DNA of 64,000 nucleotides from Picochlorum sp. 'celeri' (Eukaryota; Chlorophyta; Trebouxiophyceae). The stretch covers positions 992,001-1,056,000 of the forward strand of contig JAACMV010000007.1 in the NCBI GenBank assembly GCA_010909725.1, in the 5' to 3' direction. A program made the translations under genes and the position numbers. Under the pieces are notes generated by a model, which worked only from the letters and a program-made list of their open reading frames with translations, did no database searches and was not told where the DNA came from. Of the stretch, positions 1 to 8,224 are shown piece after piece (the stretch's first letter is position 1; each line of letters starts with the position of its first letter).

Positions 1-908
1 CAAAAGAGTGTCTGGCTCTGCTCAAAGAGTTGGATGCTCCTGTCGAATACATCATTCTCCCCACATTTGCGTACGAGCATAAAATATTTGTGGGCCCCTT
101 TGCACGGCGTTTCCCGAAAGCAAAAGTATATGTTGCGCCGAAACAGTGGAGTTGGCCAATTAATTTACCAGTTCAACTGTTTGGCATCTTCCCCACAGGG
201 GTTCTCAAGAATGATGACACAGAGACGCCCTGGGCGGATGAGATTGAGCAGAAAGTACTCATCTCCAGCGTCGGAATCGGACCGTACATAGAAGTAGCGT
301 TTTTCCATAAGAAGACAAAGACGCTCCTGGTGACAGATGCTGTCATTTCTGTGCCATCACAGCCACCCAGTCTGGTGGAGGAGGCCAATCTGATTGATGC
401 AGCCAAGTCTAATTTCTTCGTCAAAGTATTAGCAGGGGATAAAGCTTTGGAACCAGTCAACGGAGTGCCATTGCAACCAGATACATTGACACCTGCTGTG
501 CGAGATTTGGGATGGAAGAGAATGGCCCTTCAGATCTTGTACATTGTACCAGGAGATTTACGAGATCCAACAAAAGGGTTTGCAGCAATCGCAAATCGTC
601 TCATTGTTGGTCCAATCCTGAAGACGCTCGTCTTCTCTACAGAACCAGAGTTGAGCAAAGAATGGATTGATGACATTTGTAGCAGCTGGAAATTCACTCA
701 GATTGTTCCAGCACACTTCACTGCACCAATCAAGGCAGGGCCAAAAGATTTGCGCAAAGCATTTTCATTCTTGGACGGAAACAAGTCAAACACCGGCTCG
801 ATTTTCGACAAACTCTTTTCCTCGGAATTCTCATACCCAGATGAGGATATTAAAGCACTCGATGCTGCCAAGCAATTCTTAGTCAACATTGGCGCCGTCA
901 AAAAGTAA
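1..908 (+). CDS. DUF4336 domain protein, 5' partial
   Basis: The reading frame is open from the left edge (first full codon at position 3) to TAA at 906-908, so the N-terminus lies outside the window. About 301 codons are visible. The translated product resembles the DUF4336 family of plants, algae and cyanobacteria, with the family-like segment YIILPTFAYEHKIFVGPFA and a run rich in Trp and Pro (VAPKQWSWPINLP). DUF4336 proteins have a metallo-beta-lactamase-like layout, with a His after the HKIFVG region and further His residues near the end (PAHFTAP). The biochemical role of the family is unknown to me; plant members are often plastid-predicted. Targeting cannot be judged because the start is missing. 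It is convergent with the SRP9 gene, 65 bases away. Confidence 0.8.
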   Translation, partial: KECLALLKELDAPVEYIILPTFAYEHKIFVGPFARRFPKAKVYVAPKQWSWPINLPVQLFGIFPTGVLKNDDTETPWADEIEQKVLISSVGIGPYIEVAFFHKKTKTLLVTDAVISVPSQPPSLVEEANLIDAAKSNFFVKVLAGDKALEPVNGVPLQPDTLTPAVRDLGWKRMALQILYIVPGDLRDPTKGFAAIANRLIVGPILKTLVFSTEPELSKEWIDDICSSWKFTQIVPAHFTAPIKAGPKDLRKAFSFLDGNKSNTGSIFDKLFSSEFSYPDEDIKALDAAKQFLVNIGAVKK

Positions 909-973
909 TCTATAGCGTTCTTCTTCATATTACAATATCAATAATAAATATGATCATCATCAGCAGCAGAACA

Positions 974-1399
974 TCACGATGCCTTGACCATGTCAACATC
1001 ATCAGCCCCTTCCTCTCCCAAGGCCATCAAATTGAACAACTTGTTGTTCAACTTCTCAATCTTTTTCAAGTCAGACACCTGATCAGTCTTATATTGTAAG
1101 CACTGCACATCATCCTTGCCCATCATTTATGTATGAACTCGATTCGACAACATGTACAATAATAATACCAAGTACAACAAGTGTTCAGTGTAGAGACCCA
1201 ACTAGTTGTTGCAAGAGAGACTAGCGTCTTTTTATCAATAATAGGCATCTAAAACACGCACAGTTGTATCATCCGTTACTTTAACTACTAATTTTCCATC
1301 GCAATGGCGGTATTTCATGCTATATCGAGTCTTTAAGGGATTGGATTTGTACAAATCCTCCGCTTGAATTAAGAAGGACTCTACCGTCTCTAAATACAT
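974..1399 (-). CDS. SRP9: Signal recognition particle 9 kDa subunit (SRP9), two exons
   Basis: The product is an 88-residue SRP9, the Alu-domain protein that pairs with SRP14 on SRP RNA and mediates elongation arrest during co-translational targeting to the ER. Exon 1 (1399 down to 1262) carries the diagnostic core MKYRHCDGKLVVKVTDD. Exon 2 (1102 down to 974) continues with CLQYKTDQVSDLKKIEKLNN and a short acidic tail. The 159-base intron 1103-1261 has a GTGCGT donor and a GTGCAG acceptor. Splicing joins complete codons and reproduces the family spacing between the VTDD and YKTDQ motifs. A TGTAA poly(A)-like element lies on this strand at 930-934, about 40 bases past the stop. The start at 1399 is chosen because the protein then has normal family length; a further 5' exon is not excluded. 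Confidence 0.9.
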
Positions 1400-1665
1400 T
1401 GCATTCGCTTCTGCATACAAAAGATATGTATTATTTAAAATATAGAACGGTACCTGCGTCACAGATACGAACAAAATCAACCAAGGGACGACGCGTGTTG
1501 TCTCACGCTCCCTTTCTACAGTCTCCTATCAAAATTCCTGTTTGATGGGATTCGTTGAACAAGCCAACGCCAGCCCATGCATGACAGTAATATGCGTCGC
1601 TGGGTCCCCCCACCAGGAGCAGATGTAAATCATTTCTCCTCAAGATATCGTCAATACACGCGTAG

Positions 1666-2172
1666 ATGGCATCCCCAGAGCCAATGCCTGCCGTGACAGA
1701 GGGAGACCAGAACGGTATCAGCAGCATATTCCATAATGGAGCGTTTGTAGCGTCCTTTCTCGGATTTTTGTTTGCTCAGGTTGCTAAAGTGTTTACACAC
1801 TACTATGTAAACCAAGAGTGGGACATATCGCGGTGTTACAGCTCTGGAGGGATGCCGTCGTCTCACACATCCCTGGTCATGGGCTTAACAACCTCCATTG
1901 CAGTCATCTACGGTGTCTCTAGTCCATTTTTTGCCATCTCTCTGATGTTTTCTTTGATAGTTATGTATGACGCAACGGGGGTGAGGTTGCATGCTGGCAA
2001 GCAGGCGTCTGTGTTGAACATGATCATTACAGAACTGCCACCAGATCACCCTGTGAGTTCGACGACAGCCCAGCTGAAAGATTCTTTGGGACATACGCCT
2101 GTTCAAGTTGCTATAGGAGCTATTGTTGGTATCGTGATAGGGTATATCGTTGGCTTTCTGTATACATTATGA
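1666..2172 (+). CDS. Divergent PAP2-family (DUF212) membrane protein
   Basis: This 168-residue intronless gene encodes a small multi-pass membrane protein of the divergent PAP2 family (DUF212), shared by bacteria, algae and plants. Family signatures are visible: GGMPSSHTSLVMGL near residue 60, the VMYDATGVRLHAGKQA block near residue 98, and a late GHTPVQVAIGA segment followed by a final hydrophobic helix. About four membrane segments can be seen. The family is named for similarity to acid phosphatase/vanadium haloperoxidase, but a physiological substrate is not established, so no reaction is assigned. ATG at 1666 is the first in-frame methionine. It is divergent from SRP9, with a 266-base shared upstream region. 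Confidence 0.85.
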   Translation: MASPEPMPAVTEGDQNGISSIFHNGAFVASFLGFLFAQVAKVFTHYYVNQEWDISRCYSSGGMPSSHTSLVMGLTTSIAVIYGVSSPFFAISLMFSLIVMYDATGVRLHAGKQASVLNMIITELPPDHPVSSTTAQLKDSLGHTPVQVAIGAIVGIVIGYIVGFLYTL

Positions 2173-2651
2173 CAAGGTATTCATAGTAATGTTGCCCAAC
2201 TGGCAAGGTGTTTTGGCACTAGAATGTATAGAATTGAATCAGAAGACTTGAAGGTAGACTATATTTTATTAATGAATCGTGAGATGATTTCTTGAGGGAT
2301 GTACAGATGTACATCATTTGATACAATTTCCCTGGTAAAAAAAAAATGCACGTCTGTGTTTTTATGCATTGTTGCTTTCTGCCTTTTTTTTTTTTGTCTC
2401 TCTCTCTACGTTTGTTTGCTTCCGATACGCCCCCCTTATGTATGTCTGTGCTGAGAAACTTGTCAACATAGGGGATGGTTGATTCATTGTTTGCCGGCAA
2501 AGCAACCATCATCTTCTTGTAAGATGAAGAAGCAGAAGGAATAAAGATTGACAATCATCATTCCTGAAGAGATGGAGTCGTCATTATTGATTTGAGTATA
2601 TGATTTTTTTTTCCTTTAAAATTCATTATTAAGGACATTAGTGTATCAATC
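2173..2651. other. Intergenic, low-complexity pyrimidine/A-T tracts
   Basis: This stretch between the DUF212 gene and GNA1 holds poly(A) at 2338-2347, a poly(T) tract near 2385-2395, a short CT repeat near 2398-2408 and another T tract near 2604. It must include the 3' end of one gene and the promoter of the next. I see no convincing coding potential. Confidence 0.5.
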
Positions 2652-3228
2652 ATGGGCATTGGTGCGTCGTCGCCGAAGAAGAATTTCGGCAAGGCAGGAT
2701 CGGAACGACAACTGGACGAGTCGCTCGTGATTCGGTTGCTCGATAAGGATGATTACTCAAAAGGTGTGTGTCAAATAATATGACATGGTGTACAGGTGGC
2801 ATTGTGCTCATGGCGGTGACTGTGTAGGATATTTGACACTGCTGTCTCAACTGACAACTGTTGGGGAATACTCAAAGGAACAATTTCAGCAACGATGGGA
2901 GGAGATTAATGCACGATCGGATACATACAGGATATATGTTATCGAAGATACCGCCAAGAATACAATTATAGGGACTGCGACATTGCTAGTTGAGCTCAAA
3001 TTCATACGGGGGTGCAATTCCTGCGGGCATATTGAAGATGTTGTTGTGGATTCGTCGTATCGAGGGAAGCAGCTTGGAAAACGATTGATCGATCGATTAC
3101 GAGAAGATGCGAAAGAGATGAAATGTTACAAGATAATTTTAGACTGCTCAGAGTCGAATCAGGCATTTTATGAAAAATGTGGTTTGCAGAGAAAAGAAAT
3201 TCAAATGGTGGAGTACCTATCCGCCTAA
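2652..3228 (+). CDS. GNA1: Glucosamine-6-phosphate N-acetyltransferase, two exons
   Basis: The spliced product (170 residues) is a GNAT-fold enzyme that transfers acetyl from acetyl-CoA to glucosamine-6-phosphate, a cytosolic step in UDP-GlcNAc synthesis. Exon 1 is 2652-2763 and exon 2 is 2828-3228; the 64-base intron has a GTGTGT donor and TGTAG acceptor and splits a Gly codon. Family landmarks follow in order: LLSQLTTVG, VELKFIRGC, the conserved GHIEDVVVDSSYRGKQLGKR acetyl-CoA loop region, CYKIILDC and FYEKCG. The stretch before the intron (residues 1-25) is a non-conserved leader. UAP1, which acts two steps later, is at 59-60 kb. Its 3' end overlaps the Ycf20-like gene by 12 bases on the opposite strand. 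Confidence 0.9.
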
Positions 3229-3765
3229 TTTTAAAGCGTCGGCGAGCATGGAAACAACTACTCCAATTTTAAAGTAGTTGGCAAACCAAAGTTTGAGAGA
3301 AGGATTTGGGGTCGAGTAGAAGATTGTCGTGACCACCTCGTAAAATATCAATGTCACAATGCCGGCAAACACGTCATTAATGGCTAGAGCTCCGAATGTC
3401 AATGTAACAATATTACCTGCGTAAAATCCTGCACCTGCTGATATACCACACCATGCTACTCTTCTTGCGATGTATTTTTCATCAAAGTACCTGTCTATTC
3501 TTCTAGGAATAGACAGGATGAATGGCACCAATCTCTTCCTCGGGATTACAGGGGTGTTGTTGTTGTTGTTTCCGTCGTCAGAGGATGCAGCCATCACAAC
3601 TGATCTGCTAGCGTTATTCCTGCGACATGAGCTTAGTCTCTGCAGACCCATCAGTATGCTGGCAGTTCTTTTCCTAGGGTTGTGTAGTTTCAAGCTGCAC
3701 GCTGTCACCTTGTGGACTGAGCATGCAGCATCTCTGCTATTGCATGCTGTAATGCGCGACATCAT
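3217..3765 (-). CDS. Ycf20-like plastid membrane protein
   Basis: This intronless gene encodes 182 residues with an N-terminal region rich in Ser, Arg and Ala (residues 1-60) that looks like a chloroplast transit peptide. A Ycf20-like domain follows, with GISAGAGFYAGNIVTLTFGA and the segment INDVFAGIVTLIFYEV, forming two or three membrane helices. In Arabidopsis a Ycf20-like protein is linked to photoprotection; red algae usually keep ycf20 in the plastid genome, so a nuclear copy fits the green lineage. The first in-frame ATG is at 3765. A short Asn run (about residues 68-72) comes from a TTG-type triplet repeat on the plus strand. The last four codons overlap the end of GNA1 on the other strand. 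Confidence 0.85.
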   Translation of the reverse strand: MMSRITACNSRDAACSVHKVTACSLKLHNPRKRTASILMGLQRLSSCRRNNASRSVVMAASSDDGNNNNNTPVIPRKRLVPFILSIPRRIDRYFDEKYIARRVAWCGISAGAGFYAGNIVTLTFGALAINDVFAGIVTLIFYEVVTTIFYSTPNPSLKLWFANYFKIGVVVSMLADALKLGG

Positions 3766-4226
3766 ACGCAAAATCTACAACAGACATGCACTCAATCAAT
3801 CACTTGACGGGATTGATTGAGTTTCCTCCAGGTTATCCCCAGAGAAGCAAATACAGGCTGTTGTCAGGGCAGGTTGATACAGCAACCATATCCAATGACG
3901 CTTTTCTTCTTCTTCTCCTTCAAATAACGTTCAGTAAAAATTAAGTATCACCGATTGATTTGTTTTCAATTTTTCTGCCTGCCTTTTAATTCCTGAACAT
4001 CGGAATTAAAAGTCCAGACCGTATTCCTGATGGCAGACGGACGAGCGTCAGACTGACCGACACGGGATGTGCACCGCGGCTTCATGGGACTTGAGAAACC
4101 GCGGACGCGTCAATTATCAGTTGACTGGTGGTTTTAGCACTTGTTTAGGGATGAAGGAGCCCTTATCATTACTATCGGGTTCTATTTCATGCACAATTAG
4201 CCTCAAATCCTTTGATTGTGCCCCTG
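3766..4226. promoter_or_regulatory. Divergent intergenic region with a perfect hairpin
   Basis: This is the shared upstream region of the Ycf20-like gene and the secreted DUF1996 gene. It contains a perfect inverted repeat at 3984-4011: arms TTTTAATTCC and GGAATTAAAA with an 8-base loop. It could be a regulatory palindrome or an RNA hairpin in a 5' leader. No other feature is clear. Confidence 0.45.
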
Positions 4227-5694
4227 ATGATGCATGCAAATGCCCCACTTGGTGGGAGCTGGTGGTTGCAGGCGGCAGTTGTATTGCTGGTGCTTGGCAC
4301 GAAGAACAACGCCGTACGCGCATTCTGGACCGTTGATTGCGGTGTGGTAACGATTGAAAAGTCAGACCCAATTGTTTCTTTTGGGCAAACGTCTGCTCAT
4401 GCGCATGTTGTTGCCGGGTCAAGCGGGTTTGGACCAGATGCAACAAATGCCATCCTCAGGGAGAATGGTGCGTCCTACTGAATGCCTCAATGTGACGAAA
4501 TGTTGCTCATATATACATGTTTGCACATATGTAGAGTATTGCACGTCTTGTGATGTGAAGCAAGACAAATCTGCCTACTGGACGCCCCAGTTGTATGTTG
4601 CTCCAGAGGAAGCGTCTGGGTTATTTGAGGATGAAATCAAGGCCACAGGGGGCGTGCCAGTGCCTCCAGTGAATGGCAACGCGTTTGTCGTGTACTACAA
4701 GCTTATTACCGATAGAGGTGAGAAGTTTAACAATGACGATTCATGGGAGGAGATTGCTGCTTTTCCTGCAGACTTCAAGATGCTTGCATCAGAGGCTCTC
4801 ATCAAGGAAAAAACCAAGACTGCCAGAAATGTGTTTGATAGGCCAGTCACATACAAGTGTTTGGGCTTTGGCGATCAGATGGATACTGCTGGTTTTCCTT
4901 CCGACCCATCAAAATGTACAGGTGGTCTTCGAACGCAATTGACGTTCCCGTCATGCTGGGATGGAAAGAATTCAGACTCTGCAGACCATGTGGCTCATGT
5001 GTCATATCCAACTGGATCCTGGGCTGGGTCACCGTGTCCAGCATCACATCCTGTCAGAATTCCAACGCTTTTCTATGAGGTGATATACAATACGGCAAGC
5101 GTTAAAGAATATTTTGACAAGGGATGGAAGCTTGTATATCCTGGAATGCCAAACCAGTTCACACAGGATGGAGGTGACCCACTGTTTCATGGAGACTTTA
5201 TGAATGGATGGGAGCAATCTTTTCTAAAAGATGCTTTGGCTCAGTGTGGTGTGACCCCATGTGGTTTAATCAAAAAACAGTTTTCTGGGTGCGTCAAAGA
5301 GAGTGCTCCAGTTCCAGTCTCGCCATCTCCACCACTACCACCAGTATTGTCATCACCACCTCCACCAGTATTGCCATCTCCACCTCCACCACCACCATCG
5401 CCCGTACCTTCACCAGCTGTACCAGAGGAAGGACCAATTGATAATTATCAGGGAGTCAGCAGTGATGGCACGGTGACTGTCTTCATGTCTGACACAAAGC
5501 AACTCGTGTCCATCAACATCACAGAAGATGCCTATTCTCAAGGAAAGAACAAACTTTCTGAGATCATCCAAGAAGCAATAAATGATGCTTATGATAAAGC
5601 CTCAGCTGGAATAAATGAAAAAATGATTGAGCTTGGCCGACTCGTAGGAGTGTCCCAGCCAATCCCAACAAGTGGAATTTGCATCAGCACATGA
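4227..5694 (+). CDS. Secreted DUF1996 protein with proline-rich linker, two exons
   Basis: The spliced product is 466 residues. Exon 1 is 4227-4467 and exon 2 is 4535-5694; the 67-base intron (GTGCGT donor, TGTAG acceptor) splits a Glu codon. Residues 1-32 form a signal peptide ending in AVRA. Residues 33 to about 330 match DUF1996, known best from fungal secreted proteins: FWTVDCG, the region around SDPIVSFGQTSAHAHVVAGS, CTSC with QDKSAYWTPQLY, and GFGDQMDTAGF with FPSCWDGK and DHVAHVSYP. Residues about 338-377 are a Ser-Pro/Pro-rich linker like those of algal wall glycoproteins, and a C-terminal domain of about 85 residues is unrecognised. The conserved His and Cys pattern suggests an extracellular enzyme or binding domain, but its function is not known. 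Joining the exons is required for the start of the domain. Confidence 0.85.
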
Positions 5695-6181
5695 TGACAA
5701 AGCATAATGAGACTATGCATCATTAGTATCATTTAGTCGTATCGTCTCTATCGTGTCTGGTGCCAAATACATAAAGAATAATCGCATTCGAGCCCGGTGG
5801 TGAAACACTGTGCTTGTTCTATTGCTATTCTTCTACAAGCCTAATGTCCCTGTACCAATAACAACAAAAAAAACTGTCGTGTACAATCATGTTGCTATAT
5901 GTAATTTTACATATTCTTTTCGTAATTGTCTCTTACCTACATCTACATTATTTTCGATGACTTGATAGGTCTAGAGTCCAATGGATGTTTTTAGATTTAG
6001 CATTCTCTTTCTATAGTCCTATAGTTGTTGTTCCAGATCTGGAATTCGTCATTCAAACTATTGAAACCAAGTAAGCCAAGCTTGATTCATTCTGAGATGC
6101 ATGTATACACGCCTGCTCGCATCCCATACTGCATTATTTATATCTAGGTGGATATTTCTGATACAATAGACCGACACCAGG
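5695..6181. other. Intergenic, A-T rich
   Basis: This stretch lies between the stop of the DUF1996 gene and the MDH start on the same strand. It is A-T rich. A candidate poly(A) region (ATAAAGAATAAT) lies at 5770-5781. No coding potential or RNA gene is recognised. Confidence 0.4.
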
Positions 6182-7526
6182 ATGCACGCAGCCAATAATG
6201 ATCTTCAACGCCATGCAGCCCCTCCGACACGACGTATCGGAATCCTCTCTGCCCACGTGGATGACAATGCAGTAGGTTATAATAACACATATTCATGATT
6301 TATGTATGGGTTTGACCATATAACTGCGTTTTCGTGGATGCTGTTGAATTTTGCTCTGCTCTACTCTTTTGATGTGACATGTGTGAATATGCAGAAGAAT
6401 TCAACACGCACGAGAAGGAGCATCGACACAGAGCAACACACCACTCTTGAAACGAATAATGTGATTTCCTCTGGCATTCCTTCCAGGAGAGGATTTAAAG
6501 TCACAGTTCTCGGTGCTGCTGGAGGCATTGGGCAGCCTCTCTGTCTTTTGTTGAAACAGTACGTCTTGACCTGTATATACGTGCATCACATCCTCTCGTT
6601 TCCTATGATCTCTCACCTAGTGACCTACGTTCTTTTTCAGAGATTGTTCCAATATGATTGATGAGCTGAGTCTGTATGATGTCGCAAATACTGCTGGGGT
6701 TGCTGCAGATTTGTCCCATATCAGCACAAAGGCCAGAGTGACAAGCCATACTGGACCAGATCAGTTGAGCTCGGCACTCTATGGATCACACATTGTAATA
6801 ATTCCTGCAGGAGTTCCTCGGAAACCGGGAATGTCAAGGGATGACTTGTTCAAAATAAATGCTGGAATAGTCAAGACATTACTCCAGGGTGTTGCATCCT
6901 ATTGTCCACAGGCATGGATTGCCATCATCTCAAACCCAGTCAACTCTACTGTACCAATCGCTGCTGAAGTATTAAAAAGAGAAGGGGTTCTCAACCCGCG
7001 GAAACTGTTTGGTGTCACCACGCTCGATGTTGTCAGAGCAACTACATTTATTGGTGATATTTTGGGTGTTGACCCAAAGGATGTGTCAGTGCCTGTTGTC
7101 GGCGGGCATGCTGGTAAAACTATATTACCACTTTTATCGTCCTCATCACATTGTCTGGGTGGAGTATCAATGAGCGATAGAAAAGCTTTGATGGAAAGAA
7201 TTCAGGATGCTGGCACAGAGGTTGTAAAAGCCAAAGCTGGAGCTGGTTCAGCAACACTATCCATGGCCTATGCAGCAGCCGAGTTTACAAAATCGTGTCT
7301 CAAAGCCATGTCAGGGGAACAGGGTATTGTTGAATGCGCATATGTGATATCATCAGTCACAGATGTGCCATTCTTTTCCAGCCAACTCTGTCTCGGTGCA
7401 CAGGGAATTGAACAGTATCTTCCCTTGCCCCGTATGTCTGAGATGGAACGAGAAAACTTTGAAGCAATGATCCCAGAACTTCGAGCTAGTATCAAAAAAG
7501 GCATCGATTTCGTTGCGAATTCATAA
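6182..7526 (+). CDS. MDH: Peroxisomal/glyoxysomal-type NAD malate dehydrogenase, three exons
   Basis: The product (379 residues) reversibly oxidises malate to oxaloacetate with NAD. Exons are 6182-6271, 6395-6558 and 6641-7526. The introns (123 and 82 bases) have GTAGGT and GTACGT donors; the second splits a Gln codon between LLLKQ and [13 protein letters not shown]. Exon 1 encodes RIGILSAHV at residues 18-26, which fits a PTS2 peroxisomal signal (R-I-x5-H) and aligns with RIARISAHL of plant peroxisomal MDH. The mature enzyme shows the NAD loop [14 protein letters not shown], substrate arginines in [26 protein letters not shown] and the active-site region [15 protein letters not shown] with catalytic His. 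Plant peroxisomal MDH supports beta-oxidation, the glyoxylate cycle and photorespiration. The final PTS2 residue is Val rather than the usual Leu. Confidence 0.9.
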
Positions 7527-7722
7527 GCAACCTTTGTGATGATTGGTGATTGGGTTGACCATCAGTCATGAGTCATGAGATGAGAGATCTCCCACCTCAT
7601 GCTTATTTGGGTGACGCAAGCTCCAAATCATTGAATATTGTATATTTAAATAATATCAATACCTCTATGTGAGTAGAGAGTGGCTATATACACCAGTACA
7701 AGTCCAACTGCCACAGAAAACA

Positions 7723-8174
7723 ATGAGCAACGAAATCACTCCAAATGCGGTGGATGATTTGCTCAAGCCACTGTTATTGAAAGATTTGAGAATTCAATGC
7801 AGAGCAAGAGGGTTAAACCCAGGTGGTGGACGTGAAACTCTTTTTGAGAGATTGAAGGAAAACATGTTGAAGACGGGTAACACGTGCGTTTGATGGATAT
7901 TGAGTTGCCTAGTTGCGTCTCTATGCGTATATTTCAGATTTCTAATGGATTAAAGGTATTCTATGTGATTTGTAGCGAGCTTGTGTCGGAGGCTGTTGGT
8001 CAAACTGCTGCCGCGGTTCCAGGTGAGACGCAAGGCGCACAGGCCGGCGATGAGACGCTGAAGAATAATTATGTTCGTCCAGAGGGTCAGAATGTGGGGA
8101 ACTTTATCACAGATAGGCCGAGTTCTCGGGTACTGGCTCCACCTGGTGGAGGTTCGAATATTTCATTGGGATGA
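7723..8174 (+). CDS. SAP-domain protein with SPIRAL1/Jupiter-like C-terminal motif, two exons
   Basis: Exon 1 (7723-7883) and exon 2 (7976-8174) join across a 92-base intron (GTGCGT donor, TGTAG acceptor) to give 119 residues. Residues about 13-50 look like a SAP helix-extension-helix motif (KDLRIQCRARGLNPGGGRET), a family that binds nucleic acid. The last 36 residues contain NNYVRPEGQNVGNF followed by TDRPSSRVLAPPGGGSNISL. This matches the C-terminal motif of plant SPIRAL1 microtubule proteins (NNY, EGQN-GNF, TDRPS, PGGGS) and also resembles the SSRVL-PPGGGSN-SLG motif of animal Jupiter/HN1 proteins. I do not know a described protein with both parts. The role is unproven; a link between microtubules and nucleic acid is only an inference. 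A TGTAA signal lies 38 bases past the stop. The start is the first ATG in the open frame. Confidence 0.8.
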
Positions 8175-8224
8175 AACAAGTCCATGTATTTTTGTGTGTC
8201 ACACTAGGTACTGTAATATTCATG

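Noticed and set aside
2338..2410. Homopolymer and CT tracts as a mobile-element tail
   Set aside because: No target-site duplication, ORF or second end was visible; simple low-complexity DNA is sufficient.
3470..3820. Plus-strand frame of 116 codons
   Set aside because: It is antisense to the Ycf20-like coding sequence, which has clear family motifs.
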